A stretch of 64,000 bases of DNA from Synergistetes bacterium HGW-Synergistetes-1 (GCA_002839185.1 PGXO01000003.1:1-64000); one strand, 5' to 3'. Positions 24,407 through 34,544 are shown, numbered from the stretch's first letter. Notes: a model not told the origin generated them from the letters alone. Numbers and translations: made by a program.

Positions 24407-26559
24407 TGGACTATAAAAGCGCCGGTCTTTCAGACTCGGAATATAAACGCATAAATGAACTTCTTGAAAGGGAGCCCAACCCCCTTGAGACGCAGCTGAT
24501 CGGAGTAATGTGGTCAGAACACTGCAGTTATAAATCGACCAAGAGGCTTCTTAAGACATACCCGTCGAAGGGAAAATACGTTCTTCAGGGACAGGGAGAG
24601 AACGCGGGCGTAGTTGATATGGGAGAGGGATGGGGCTTTGCATTTAAAGTCGAGAGCCACAACCATCCATCCGCTGTAGCTCCTTTCCAGGGAGCTGCTA
24701 CCGGTGTAGGCGGCATTATCAGGGACATAATAGCCATGGGTGCCCGGCCTTCGGTCTCGATGGACGGACTATTCTTCGGAGACCCTTCGCTTAAAAAAAC
24801 AGAAAATCTCTCCAAGGGCATAGTTGAGGGGATCGGCGCATACGGCAATGCAGTCGGAGTACCCATTGTAGGAGGAAAGACATTCTACTCACCCTGCTAC
24901 ACGGACAACCCCCTTGTAAACGCTTTCAGCGCAGGGTTCGTCCGTCTTGACAAGATGGCAAGCTCACAGACAGCCAAGAAGGGAGACCTTGCAGTACTCC
25001 TGGGCTCAAAGACAGGACGTGACGGGATCGCAGGTGCTTCATTCGCCTCCCGTGAACTTGATGAGGACTCAAAAGCAAGCAAGCCCCAGATACAGATAGG
25101 CGACCCATTTGAAGAAAAACTGCTTATTGAATGCTGCATGGACCTTCTCGACAAAGGCCTTATCGCTTCAATGCAGGATATGGGTGCCGCAGGCATTCTC
25201 TCATCTTCCAGCGAAATAGCTCACAAGAGCGGATGCGGTATAGACATAACCGTTGAAAAGATCCCTCTCAGGGAAAAGGGAATGGCTCCGTGGGAAATAT
25301 TCCTCTCCGAGTCACAGGAGCGTATGCTTCTGATAGTTGAAGAGGACAAGCTTGATCCTGTCTTCGCATTGGCAGCTCATTACGGGCTGGACTGCGCAGT
25401 AGTCGGAATGATGACTGATTCGCACCGTTACAGGGTCTATGAAAATGATGAACTTATCGCTGACCTTCCTACATCCATACTGGGAGACACACCGGAAGTG
25501 ATATGGCCGTCAGCAGAACCTGCAGATATCAAGGAAAGAGGCACAATGAACACCTCTTCCCTTATTTCAAAAGATCCTGAGACTGACCTCCTCTCCCTGG
25601 TCAGCTGCCCAAACGGAAGAAGCAAGCATAAGATATGGGAGCAGTATGACTCAATGGTCCAGCTGCATACCATCGAGGGACCGGGGGCTCCTGCAGCCGT
25701 TGTTGAAGTGCCTGAAACAGAGAGGGCATGCCTGCTTACTATGGAAGCTGAGCCAAACAAATGCTGGACAGATCCTTACACAGGCGCCTCCGAAACAATG
25801 GCCCTCTCTCTGAGGGGTCTATGGATCTCCGGAGCAGAAGTTCTGGGAATGACTAACTGTCTGAACTTTGCCTCTCCGGAGGCACCTGATAAATTCTATG
25901 AACTCGAACAGTCGATCAAAGGGCTTGCAGACACATGCAGAAGCCTTGACTGCCCCGTAGTTTCAGGAAACGTCAGCCTCTACAACGAGACAGCAGGCGG
26001 ACAGATCTGCCCCACCCCCCTTGTGGTGACTGCCGGACTTATTAAAGACAGAAACAGACGTCTTGCATCAGGAAATGCGGGTACCGGCGACATACTCTAC
26101 ATCGTTGGGGATCTTTGCGGTTCGCTGGGGGCTTCGCGCTACCAGGTAATGAAAAACGGCAAACCGGCTGGCAAAACTGTCAGACCTGATCATGACAAGG
26201 AAAAGTCGTTCCGGGAAAGGGCGATGAAAACCGCTGCTGACGGAGCCGCGTCTTCCGGACGGGCTGTAGCCGGCGGAGGCATTGCAGTTGCACTTGCAAA
26301 CGAAGCGATAGCTACAGGCAGGGGGATCAATGTCAAAATAAGCTCATCTCTGACCGCTGAAGAGCTCCTCTTCTCAGAAGGCGGAGCACGAGCCATATAT
26401 GCCGTTCCCAAAGAAAAAGCTCCTTCTTTTGAAAAGATATGGGAAGGTTTTCCCTGCGCAAAGATAGGAACTGTCGGGGGAGAAAAGTTTGAATGGAAAG
26501 ATATGTTCAGCCTTGATCTCTCAAAACTGAAAAAGGCCTTCACGGAGGGCTGTTTCTAA
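24406..26559 (+). CDS. purL: Phosphoribosylformylglycinamidine synthase subunit PurL
   Basis: A 717-residue short-form PurL, the ATP-dependent synthetase subunit working with PurS and PurQ. Key strings include WSEHCSYKSTKRLL near residue 35, ESHNHPSAVAPFQGAATGVGG, QDMGAAG and the second-half SGNVSLYNE. I prefer the ATG at 24406 over one at 24400, because it has better spacing to GAGGTG and forms a TGATG junction with the purQ stop. Confidence 0.97.
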   Translation: MDYKSAGLSDSEYKRINELLEREPNPLETQLIGVMWSEHCSYKSTKRLLKTYPSKGKYVLQGQGENAGVVDMGEGWGFAFKVESHNHPSAVAPFQGAATGVGGIIRDIIAMGARPSVSMDGLFFGDPSLKKTENLSKGIVEGIGAYGNAVGVPIVGGKTFYSPCYTDNPLVNAFSAGFVRLDKMASSQTAKKGDLAVLLGSKTGRDGIAGASFASRELDEDSKASKPQIQIGDPFEEKLLIECCMDLLDKGLIASMQDMGAAGILSSSSEIAHKSGCGIDITVEKIPLREKGMAPWEIFLSESQERMLLIVEEDKLDPVFALAAHYGLDCAVVGMMTDSHRYRVYENDELIADLPTSILGDTPEVIWPSAEPADIKERGTMNTSSLISKDPETDLLSLVSCPNGRSKHKIWEQYDSMVQLHTIEGPGAPAAVVEVPETERACLLTMEAEPNKCWTDPYTGASETMALSLRGLWISGAEVLGMTNCLNFASPEAPDKFYELEQSIKGLADTCRSLDCPVVSGNVSLYNETAGGQICPTPLVVTAGLIKDRNRRLASGNAGTGDILYIVGDLCGSLGASRYQVMKNGKPAGKTVRPDHDKEKSFRERAMKTAADGAASSGRAVAGGGIAVALANEAIATGRGINVKISSSLTAEELLFSEGGARAIYAVPKEKAPSFEKIWEGFPCAKIGTVGGEKFEWKDMFSLDLSKLKKAFTEGCF

Positions 26560-26561
26560 AA

Positions 26562-27932
26562 ATGTGCGGCGTTTTCGGCGCTTACAGCATGAACGGTGCC
26601 TCAGTACTTGAGGATGTCTATCTCGGTCTCTGCGCACTACAGCACAGGGGTCAGCTTTCTGCTGGCGTTGCATGGATAGAGGACGGGACCGTAAACATAA
26701 AGAAGGGTATGGGACTGGTCCACGAAGCACTGAGCCAGAACTGTCTTTCCCACATCCATGCAGATACTGCAATAGGACATGTAAGGTATGCAACGGCTGG
26801 AGGCACCCGGATAGAAGACTGCCAGCCCATCGGAGCAAATTATTCCCAGGGGCCTGTCGCCATCGCCCACAACGGAAACCTCACTAACGCCCATGGCCTC
26901 AGCGGCTATCTCGAAAACAGGGGAGCCATATTCCACACATCATCCGACACGGAGACCATCCTTCAGCTTATGGCCCACCAGCCGGGGGTCGTCCAGCTGG
27001 AAGCCCTTGAAAAATCTCTTGCGAAGATCCAGGGGGCATACAGCCTGGCGGTACTTTTTGACGGATGTCTCATAGCCGCAAGGGATCCTTGGGGTTTCCG
27101 GCCTCTGATCATCGGTCAAAGAGATGAGACTATCTACATAGCATCAGAGTCATGCGCTCTGGACATACTTGGGGCTGAGATAATCCGAGATGTTGAACCC
27201 GGCGAGATACTTGTCATAGACAGGAGGGGCATGATATCCCGAAAACTCCCGGTAAGCCCGCCCAAAAGATGCCACTGCTCTTTTGAATATGTTTATTTTG
27301 CGCGTCCCGACAGCGTTATAGACGGCAGATCCGTTTACAGGGCAAGAAAAGAACTGGGTGTCAAACTGGCTGAAACTGCAGTCCCGGAAAATTCTGTAGT
27401 CACAGGGATGCCGGACAGCGGCACACTTGCAGCCCTGGGATACGCCCAAAAATCATCGCTTCCCTTCGAGATGGGGATCGTGAGGAACCGGTATGTAGGC
27501 AGGACATTCATACAGCCCACCCAGCTCGTTAGAGAAATCGGGGTCAAGATAAAGCTTAACCCACAGCGCACAGCATTCATAGACAGAGAGGCTCTGGTAG
27601 TGGATGACTCTCTTGTCCGTGGAACGACCGCAGGAAGGATAGTATCCATGATAAGGGAGAGCGGAGCAAAAAAAGTCCACCTGCGCATAGCATCACCTCC
27701 GGTTTGTTTCCCATGTTATTACGGGATAGACACTCCAAGTTCAGATGAACTGGCGGCGGCACAGATGGACATACCCACCCTGTGCAAAAAGATAGGGGCG
27801 GACTCCCTTGAATACCTGACCTGCGAACAGCTCAGGAATGCGATAGGGCTTCCCTCGTCAGAACTCTGCACAGCCTGCTTTGACGGCAGCTACCTTGAGA
27901 ATGAAGATTACTCCGATCTTCTGGAGGTCTGA
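26562..27932 (+). CDS. purF: Amidophosphoribosyltransferase, complete glutaminase (first PurF)
   Basis: A 456-residue enzyme catalysing the first committed step, PRPP plus glutamine to phosphoribosylamine. It begins MCGVFGAYS, so the N-terminal nucleophile Cys is present. Other glutaminase residues are intact (GHVRYATAGG, IAHNGNL, SSDTE). The PRPP loop is VVDDSLVRGTT. Cysteines for the [4Fe-4S] cluster of the Bacillus-type enzyme are present (CSFEYVYF, FPCYYGID, LCTACF). It is followed by an 98-base stretch and purC, then a second purF copy that lacks the nucleophile. Confidence 0.96.
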   Translation: MCGVFGAYSMNGASVLEDVYLGLCALQHRGQLSAGVAWIEDGTVNIKKGMGLVHEALSQNCLSHIHADTAIGHVRYATAGGTRIEDCQPIGANYSQGPVAIAHNGNLTNAHGLSGYLENRGAIFHTSSDTETILQLMAHQPGVVQLEALEKSLAKIQGAYSLAVLFDGCLIAARDPWGFRPLIIGQRDETIYIASESCALDILGAEIIRDVEPGEILVIDRRGMISRKLPVSPPKRCHCSFEYVYFARPDSVIDGRSVYRARKELGVKLAETAVPENSVVTGMPDSGTLAALGYAQKSSLPFEMGIVRNRYVGRTFIQPTQLVREIGVKIKLNPQRTAFIDREALVVDDSLVRGTTAGRIVSMIRESGAKKVHLRIASPPVCFPCYYGIDTPSSDELAAAQMDIPTLCKKIGADSLEYLTCEQLRNAIGLPSSELCTACFDGSYLENEDYSDLLEV

Positions 27933-28030
27933 TCAAACCCTGGTCACCGTCTGCCGGCAGTTCAGGGTAAAAAATTAAAGACAGGCAAAACGAAAAACTC
28001 TGCACATAAAAATCTTTGGAGGTGCTTGAA

Positions 28031-28744
28031 ATGGAACTGAATAAAAAGGATTTCATATACGAAGGCAAAGCAAAGAGGCTCTACACTACAGATGATCCGG
28101 ATCTTGTAATAGTGGAATACAAGGACAGCTTCACCGCTTTCAACGGAGAGAAGAAGGCGACAATGAGCGGCAAAGGCCAGCTCAACAACAAAATAAGCTC
28201 AAAACTTTTCGGGTATCTCAAATCAAAAGGCATAGATTCACATTTCGTCAGGCAGATCGACGATGTTCATCAGGTCGTGACCAGAGTTTCCATCGTCCCC
28301 CTTGAAGTCATCGTGAGGAACATCACTACAGGATCGCTATGCAAAAGGCTGGGCGTTAAGGAAGGCATGGTGCTTCCCCGCCCTCTCGTGGAGTTCTGCT
28401 ACAAAAACGATGAACTGGGTGATCCCATTGTCCTCGAAGATCATGCGATCCTTTTTGGATGGGCGACAGAGGAAGAAATTGCTAAGATCAAGGACATTTC
28501 ACTCAAGGTAAACTCCGTGCTGAAAGAATATTTTGCAGAAAAGGGCATCGTCCTGGTCGACTTCAAACTTGAATTCGGCAAAGATTCAAAAGGAAACCTC
28601 ATGCTTGCAGATGAGATCTCACCCGACACGTGCAGGTTCTGGGACAGCTCGACAGGAGACCGCCTCGATAAGGACCGCTTCCGTAAAGACCTGGGGAACG
28701 TCCTGGGTGCATACGAAGAGATCTGGAAGAGGATATCAGCGTAA
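28031..28744 (+). CDS. purC: SAICAR synthase
   Basis: A 237-residue enzyme joining CAIR with aspartate. FIYEGKAKRLY at the N-terminus, the DSFTAFNGEKK segment, SLCKRLG and the late ISPDTCRFWD are diagnostic. The ATG at 28031 has GGAGGTG eight bases upstream, and an earlier in-frame start is poorly placed. The gap before it (27933-28030) holds an ACCCTG/CAGGGT inverted repeat but no gene. Confidence 0.97.
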   Translation: MELNKKDFIYEGKAKRLYTTDDPDLVIVEYKDSFTAFNGEKKATMSGKGQLNNKISSKLFGYLKSKGIDSHFVRQIDDVHQVVTRVSIVPLEVIVRNITTGSLCKRLGVKEGMVLPRPLVEFCYKNDELGDPIVLEDHAILFGWATEEEIAKIKDISLKVNSVLKEYFAEKGIVLVDFKLEFGKDSKGNLMLADEISPDTCRFWDSSTGDRLDKDRFRKDLGNVLGAYEEIWKRISA

Positions 28745-28748
28745 AAAG

Positions 28749-30116
28749 ATGAGTGGGATATTCGGGGCTTACAGCAAAACAGGCAAACCGGTCCTGGAGG
28801 AGGTATACCTCGGGCTTTACGCACTCCAGCACAGGGGACAGGAGTGTGCAGGCATAGCCTGGAGTGAGGGCGGGCGTATAGCTGCCGCAAAGGGAATGGG
28901 ACTTCTCCATAATGCGATAGAACAGCAGTGCCTGACTCAAAAAAACGCTCCCTGCGCAATAGGACATGTGCGATACACACCGCTTTCGGGATCCCAGCTG
29001 CACAATGTGCTCCCAATAGGGGCAAACTATGCCAGGGGAGCTGTCGCAGTTTCGCATGACGGACTCATCACCAATCTGAAGGAACTGACGGCCCAGCTTG
29101 AGAAACAGGGGGCAATTTTCCAGTCATCAACAGATTCTGAGGCCATCCTCCATCTCATGGCCCACAAATCCCACATGCAGCCTCTGGATGCCCTCATAGA
29201 TTCCCTCCGCAAGGTAAAAGGGTCATACGCTGTTATTGTCCTCCTTAACGGAGCCCTTGTAGCAGCACGTGATCCCTGGGGATTCAAACCCCTTGTGATA
29301 GGCAAAAAGGATGAGGATTACTATGCCGCTTCAGAATCTTGCGCCCTCGATATCGTTGGTGCCAAACTGCTCCGCGACGTTGAACCCGGCGAGATGATCG
29401 TCATTGACGAGAGAGGCATGAGAAGCCTGAAGATACATCACGAGTGCTTCCGAGGGATGAGATGTTCATTCGAGTATGTCTACACTGCCCGGCCCGACAG
29501 CATAATCGACGGCAGGTCGGTGTATGAAGCACGCAAAGAGATGGGACGGCTTCTGGCTGAACAGGCTCCGTGCCCGGAGGCAGACATAACGGCGGGAATG
29601 CCTGACAGCGGAACGATCGCTGCAGTCGGATACGCCGAAAGGTCCAACATACCGCTTGAAATGGGCGTTGTAAGAAACCGCTATGTCGGGCGAACCTTTA
29701 TCCAGCCGACACAGAAAGTCCGTGACCTGGGTGTTAAAATTAAACTGAACCCGATATCTGAGGTTTTTAACAATAAAAAGGCAGTGGTAATTGACGATTC
29801 GATAGTTAGGGGGACAACTGCAGAGAGGGTAGTCTCAATGATAAGAGACTCGGGAGCATCCCAGGTGCATCTGAGGATAGCATCACCCCCCGTGGTCCAT
29901 CCCTGCAGATATGGGATCGACACCAGAAAAGAAGAGACTCTTGCAGCCGTCCGCATGACTCTTCCTGAACTTTGCAAAAAGGTAGGCGCAGACTCCCTTG
30001 AGTACCTGAGCGAAGAAAACCTGACAGCAGCGATAGGACTGCAGGAGGATCAGATATGCACTGCCTGTTTCACAGGTAAATATCTTGATGAAAAAGATTT
30101 GAAAGCAGGTGAGTGA
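28749..30116 (+). CDS. Second PurF paralogue with inactivated glutaminase domain
   Basis: A 455-residue protein colinear with the upstream PurF over its whole length. It begins MSGIFGAYS: the catalytic Cys is Ser. AHNGNL has become SHDGLI, which removes the Asn of the oxyanion pocket, and RYAT has become RYTP. The phosphoribosyltransferase half is intact (PRPP loop VIDDSIVRGTT, PDSGTIAAVGYAE, RNRYVGRTFIQP), as are the four cluster cysteines. It may therefore use free ammonia, pair with the active PurF, or regulate it. The start is fixed by alignment with PurF. It sits five bases after purC and overlaps purM. Confidence 0.92.
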   Translation: MSGIFGAYSKTGKPVLEEVYLGLYALQHRGQECAGIAWSEGGRIAAAKGMGLLHNAIEQQCLTQKNAPCAIGHVRYTPLSGSQLHNVLPIGANYARGAVAVSHDGLITNLKELTAQLEKQGAIFQSSTDSEAILHLMAHKSHMQPLDALIDSLRKVKGSYAVIVLLNGALVAARDPWGFKPLVIGKKDEDYYAASESCALDIVGAKLLRDVEPGEMIVIDERGMRSLKIHHECFRGMRCSFEYVYTARPDSIIDGRSVYEARKEMGRLLAEQAPCPEADITAGMPDSGTIAAVGYAERSNIPLEMGVVRNRYVGRTFIQPTQKVRDLGVKIKLNPISEVFNNKKAVVIDDSIVRGTTAERVVSMIRDSGASQVHLRIASPPVVHPCRYGIDTRKEETLAAVRMTLPELCKKVGADSLEYLSEENLTAAIGLQEDQICTACFTGKYLDEKDLKAGE

Positions 30117-30118
30117 TC

Positions 30119-31135
30119 TTGGATAACAACTTTACTTACGAAAAGGCAGGAGTCAGCATCGAAGCAGGTGACCTGTGGGTCGAAACCATAAAGGGCATGC
30201 TGAAAAAACGCCCGAAGGACCCTAACTGCGTTGGCGGAGTCGGTGGATTTGCAGGCCTTTACCGCATTGGCGGCGGAAAATGCATTGCAGCCTGCTGCGA
30301 CGGCGTCGGCACAAAACTTGAACTGGCGAAGGAGACAGGGATCTACCGCGGGCTGGGACAGGACCTTGTCGCCATGAACGTCAACGACCTTGTCACGGGG
30401 GGAGCAAGACCACTCTTTTTCCTCGATTACGCTTCATGCGGGAAACTTAATGTTGATATTTTTAAAGAGATCGTTGAGGGTATCCTAGACGCATGCAGTG
30501 AAAGCATGTGCGCTCTGCTCGGAGGCGAAACGGCTGAAATGCCAGACGTCTATGGCGAAGAAGGGTTTGATCTGGCCGGATTTGCTGTCGGCATGATAGA
30601 CGAAGACAAAATAATCGACGGAAGCGCAGTAAAAGAGGGTGACATCATCCTCGGGCTCAGCAGCTCCGGTGTCCACAGCAACGGATACAGCCTTGTAAGG
30701 AAGGCTCTCGGCAAAGGCGGGCTGAACGCGAAACTTGATGCGGTCCCTGCCGGATGGAACGAAAAACTTGCAGAAGCTGTCATGAGACCTACAAAATTAT
30801 ATGTAAGGCCTGCCCTTGCGGCAGTAGAAACCGGTGCCGTACACGGCATGGCACACATCACAGGCGGCGGGATGTACGGAAATGTCATCAGGATCATCCC
30901 CAAAGGACTCAACATCGAAATAGATTTCAGCTCATGGGAACGCCCAAAGATTTTTGAACTTATCCAGAGCGCAGGCATTGAGGAAGATGAAATGAGAAAA
31001 GTATTCAACCTCGGGATCGGGTTTGTCTTTATCGCTGACCCTGATGAGGCGCACCTGATCGAAAAAGCCCTCTCCGGTTCCGGAGAGAAAGCTGTGAAAA
31101 TCGGAAGGGTAGTAAAGTGTTCCTCCCCCGCATAG
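30119..31135 (+). CDS. purM: Phosphoribosylformylglycinamidine cyclo-ligase
   Basis: A 338-residue AIR synthetase that closes the imidazole ring. Strings TYEKAGVSIEAGD, GVGTKLELA, DLVAMNVNDLVTGGARPLFFLDY (landmark VNDLVTGGA), LLGGETAEMP and HSNGYSLVRK are diagnostic. I favour the TTG at 30119, because AGGTG lies seven bases upstream, whereas the GTG at 30113 leaves no spacing. It overlaps the end of purN's start region by 19 bases. Confidence 0.96.
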   Translation: MDNNFTYEKAGVSIEAGDLWVETIKGMLKKRPKDPNCVGGVGGFAGLYRIGGGKCIAACCDGVGTKLELAKETGIYRGLGQDLVAMNVNDLVTGGARPLFFLDYASCGKLNVDIFKEIVEGILDACSESMCALLGGETAEMPDVYGEEGFDLAGFAVGMIDEDKIIDGSAVKEGDIILGLSSSGVHSNGYSLVRKALGKGGLNAKLDAVPAGWNEKLAEAVMRPTKLYVRPALAAVETGAVHGMAHITGGGMYGNVIRIIPKGLNIEIDFSSWERPKIFELIQSAGIEEDEMRKVFNLGIGFVFIADPDEAHLIEKALSGSGEKAVKIGRVVKCSSPA

Positions 31136-31716
31136 CGATCCTGATCTCCGGCACTGGCTCCAACATGGAAGTCATCCTCAAAGCCTGTATTACCGGAGAA
31201 CTGCCTGCGGAGGTATCTTTTGTGGGAAGCGACAACATAAACGCAAAAGGACTTGACACTGCGTCTGCCCTGGGAGCTCAGACACGAGTATTCTTTTACA
31301 AAAGGGACGGACGGAAGGCCGCAGAGGAAGCTATCGCCATGGCTATCAAGGATACAGAGACAGACTGGATAATACTTGCAGGCTTCATGAAGGTCCTCTC
31401 TCCTGAATTTGTAAGAAAGTTCCCTTGTAAAATCATAAATATCCACCCTGCAATGCTGCCCTCATTCCCCGGCGCCCACGGGATACGTGACGCGTGGGAG
31501 GCGAAGGCGGACCACACCGGCGTAACTGTCCACATAGTTGACGAAGAGGTTGACCACGGACACATACTCGCCCAGGAAAGGGTCGACATCCTTCCTGAAG
31601 ATACGCTGGAAACTCTTGAAGAGAGAATTCACAGGGTCGAACACAGGATATACAAAGAGACTCTGATAAAACATTTTTCAGAAAATCCGATATCTATCGA
31701 AGAGCGGGAGGAATAA
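31117..31716 (+). CDS. purN: Phosphoribosylglycinamide formyltransferase (10-formyl-THF dependent)
   Basis: A 199-residue GAR transformylase. The N-terminal AILISGTGSNMEVI, the catalytic segment KIINIHPAMLPSFPGAHG (Asn, His) and VDHGHILAQ are clear. The GTG at 31117 has GGAAGG eight bases upstream and lies inside the purM 3' end. The stop overlaps the purH ATG (TAATG). Confidence 0.97.
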   Translation: MFLPRIAILISGTGSNMEVILKACITGELPAEVSFVGSDNINAKGLDTASALGAQTRVFFYKRDGRKAAEEAIAMAIKDTETDWIILAGFMKVLSPEFVRKFPCKIINIHPAMLPSFPGAHGIRDAWEAKADHTGVTVHIVDEEVDHGHILAQERVDILPEDTLETLEERIHRVEHRIYKETLIKHFSENPISIEEREE

Positions 31717-33248
31717 TGATGATGGAGACAAGAAAAGCGCTTATATCTGTCTGGGATAAGACAGGTGTTCTCGAATTGGCAAAGGGACTCGCTGCACACG
31801 GATACGAGATAGTTTCAAGCTCAGGAACTGCAAAGCACCTTGAAGAGGGCGGATTAAAAGTTACTGAAGTAGTTGACATGACCGGACTTCCTGCGATCCT
31901 TGGCGGAAGGGTGAAGACCCTCCATCCGGCTGTTATGGGCGGAATACTTGCAAGAAGGGGTATGGCCCAGGATGACGAGGACAGAAAGAAGTTTTCCATC
32001 CCGCTCATCGACGTTGTTGTGTGCACGCTCTATCCCTTTGAAGAGACAGCTCAAAAAGGGGCTGACCTCGACCATCTTATTGAAAAGATCGACATAGGCG
32101 GAGTCTCCCTGATCAGGGCGGCTGCAAAAAACTACTACCACGTAACAGTTGTGACTGATATTGCAGATTACGGGTGCGTCCTTGAGGAGCTTGAGAAGAA
32201 ACAGGAATTCACGCTTGAATTCAAACAGAAGCTCGCCCTCAAGGCCTTCCGCCTTACTTCATCATATGACGCAACGATATACAAGGGCCTTTGCTCAGAG
32301 ATAGGCACTGAAGAAGAAACCGGGGAAGACAAGATCCTTCCGCTGCGTAAGGTACAGGACCTGAGATACGGTGAAAACCCGCACCAGAAAGCCGCGCTCT
32401 TCCTTCCCCCGCTTGAGAAACAGCCATTCGAACAGCACTCAGGGAAGGAACTTTCCTACAACAACCTTCTTGACCTTGATACACTTCTTCGCGGATGCTC
32501 AGTATTCCAGGACCTCTGCGCCTGCACGATCGTAAAACACACAACGCCATGCGGTACCGCTCATGGCAAGACACCTCTCGAGGCATTCAGAAAAGCCCTT
32601 GAGTGCGATCCTGTATCTGCATTCGGCGGCATAATAGGAATGACAAGAAATGTCGACATGGAGACTGCAAAGGCTATCACTGAGACATTCTTTGAGATAG
32701 TCGCTGCGCCTTCTTATGGTGAAGGCGTGATCGAATGGTTCAGGGAAAAGAAACCCAACCTCAGAGTCCTGACCATAACCCCCGGATATGCCCCAAAACT
32801 TCAGATAACAGGAAACAGGTGCGGCTTCCTTGTTCAGGAGGATATGCTTCCGGTCCTTCCCAAGATGGATGAAGGCAAGTGGATCGGCAACGCAAGACCC
32901 GACCTCTGGGATGACATTATTTTCGCATGGAAGACAGCTGCTATCACCAAGAGCAACTCGATCGTTCTGGTAAAGGACGGAGCTGCAGTAGGAATAGGAG
33001 GAGGCTTCACCAACAGGGTCGACGCGGCAGAGTACGCGCTGAGGCTTGCCTGTGAAAAGGCAAAGGGCGCAGTCATGGCTTCAGACGCATTCTTCCCCTT
33101 CCCCGACACTATAGAACTTGCTGCAAAAGAAGGAGTCGCTGCTGTCATACAGCCAGGCGGATCGATCAAAGACGAAGAAGTATTCAAACGGGCTGAAGAG
33201 CTTGGAATAAGCATGTTCGTCGGCGGCAGCCGTACGTTCAGGCACTAA
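31716..33248 (+). CDS. purH: Bifunctional AICAR transformylase / IMP cyclohydrolase
   Basis: A 510-residue enzyme completing IMP synthesis. The N-terminal cyclohydrolase domain has ALISVWDKTG, SSSGTAKHLEE and the GGRVKTLHPAVMGGIL segment. The C-terminal transformylase domain has LRYGENPHQKAA, CTIVKHTTPCG (catalytic Lys-His) and SDAFFPFPD. Three tandem ATG codons follow GGGAGG, so the start is uncertain by up to six bases. Confidence 0.97.
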   Translation: MMMETRKALISVWDKTGVLELAKGLAAHGYEIVSSSGTAKHLEEGGLKVTEVVDMTGLPAILGGRVKTLHPAVMGGILARRGMAQDDEDRKKFSIPLIDVVVCTLYPFEETAQKGADLDHLIEKIDIGGVSLIRAAAKNYYHVTVVTDIADYGCVLEELEKKQEFTLEFKQKLALKAFRLTSSYDATIYKGLCSEIGTEEETGEDKILPLRKVQDLRYGENPHQKAALFLPPLEKQPFEQHSGKELSYNNLLDLDTLLRGCSVFQDLCACTIVKHTTPCGTAHGKTPLEAFRKALECDPVSAFGGIIGMTRNVDMETAKAITETFFEIVAAPSYGEGVIEWFREKKPNLRVLTITPGYAPKLQITGNRCGFLVQEDMLPVLPKMDEGKWIGNARPDLWDDIIFAWKTAAITKSNSIVLVKDGAAVGIGGGFTNRVDAAEYALRLACEKAKGAVMASDAFFPFPDTIELAAKEGVAAVIQPGGSIKDEEVFKRAEELGISMFVGGSRTFRH

Positions 33249-33260
33249 GGGGGGTCTCTC

Positions 33261-34544
33261 ATGAGGATTATGGTACTTGGGGGCGGCGGACGCGAGCATG
33301 CGGTCGTCCACGCTTTTTCAAAATCCAAGATCGTCACAAAACTTCACTGCTGTCCCGGAAATCCCGGAATATCAAAGCTTGCTGCATGTCACGCAGGAAA
33401 CCCATCAGACCCCTTTCAGATGACAGCGCTGTGCAAAAGGCTTGATATCGACCTGGTCTTCATTGGCCCGGAAGCCCCGCTGGTGGCAGGAACAGCTGAC
33501 GCATTGAGAGATGCAGGCATTCTTGTGATGGGACCTGGCAAACTTGGAGCGCAGCTTGAAGGCAGTAAAGTATTTTCAAAAAATTTCATGGAAAAACATG
33601 GAATACCAACTTCTTCCTTCGACTGCTGCAACAACATTGAAGAGTGCGAAAAAGCCCTCGACAAGAGATCTGCTCCCTATGTGGTGAAGGCAGACGGCCT
33701 TGCTGCAGGAAAAGGGGCCTTTCTTCCTGATACCAAGGAAGAGGCTATGACGATCTGCAGCATGATGCTTGACGACATGATCCTTGGATCAGCAGGCAGA
33801 AATATAATCATAGAGGACTACGTCCAAGGACAGGAAATGACTATCCTTGCCATAACGGACGGGAATACAGTCAGGATACTGCCTTCGAGCCAGGACCATA
33901 AGAGAGCTCTTGACGGGGACAAGGGAAACAATACAGGAGGCATGGGAGCCTATTCCCCAGTACCGTGGGTCGACAGCTCTTTCATGAAAAAGGTCGAGGA
34001 TGTTGTGCTGATGCCCACGCTGGAAGGACTCAAAAAAGAGAACATTCCCTTTTGCGGAGTCATTTACGCCGGCATCATGATAAAACCTGACGGTTCGCTC
34101 TCTGTACTGGAGTACAATGTAAGGCTCGGAGATCCGGAAGCACAGGTAGTCCTTCCTGTATTTGCCGGAGATTTTGGAGAGGCGATCTTCTCCTGCTGCA
34201 AGGGTGATCTGGCTAAGGTCGAATGGCCTGTCCCGGAACATTTCGCACTGGGAGTCGTAATGGCATCGGGTGGATACCCTGACAAGTACCAGACTGGCTA
34301 CGAAATAGTGATCCGTGACGAGGAAGTGCACGACACATACATCTACCATGCAGGAACAGCACATGACAACACCGGGACTCTCGTAACATCTGGAGGACGT
34401 GTCCTCACCGTAGTAGGAATAGCTCCGACTCTCAAAGAGGCGAAAGACCTTGCTTACAGACGCGTTAAAACGGTCTATTTTAGGGATGCGCATTACAGGA
34501 AAGACATAGGAGACAAATCATTGAAAGGGGAGGATCAGAAGTGA
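33261..34544 (+). CDS. purD: Phosphoribosylamine-glycine ligase
   Basis: A 427-residue ATP-grasp enzyme making GAR. MRIMVLGGGGREHAV, VFIGPEAPLVAG, YVVKADGLAAGKG, GGMGAYSPVP and VRLGDPEAQVVLP follow in the standard order. AAGGGGGG lies upstream of the ATG. It overlaps purE by four bases. Confidence 0.97.
   Translation: MRIMVLGGGGREHAVVHAFSKSKIVTKLHCCPGNPGISKLAACHAGNPSDPFQMTALCKRLDIDLVFIGPEAPLVAGTADALRDAGILVMGPGKLGAQLEGSKVFSKNFMEKHGIPTSSFDCCNNIEECEKALDKRSAPYVVKADGLAAGKGAFLPDTKEEAMTICSMMLDDMILGSAGRNIIIEDYVQGQEMTILAITDGNTVRILPSSQDHKRALDGDKGNNTGGMGAYSPVPWVDSSFMKKVEDVVLMPTLEGLKKENIPFCGVIYAGIMIKPDGSLSVLEYNVRLGDPEAQVVLPVFAGDFGEAIFSCCKGDLAKVEWPVPEHFALGVVMASGGYPDKYQTGYEIVIRDEEVHDTYIYHAGTAHDNTGTLVTSGGRVLTVVGIAPTLKEAKDLAYRRVKTVYFRDAHYRKDIGDKSLKGEDQK

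Noticed and set aside
26562-30116. The two purF copies as an assembly duplication artefact
   Set aside because: The copies differ throughout in sequence, flank purC, and have different N-terminal catalytic residues, so they are genuine paralogues.
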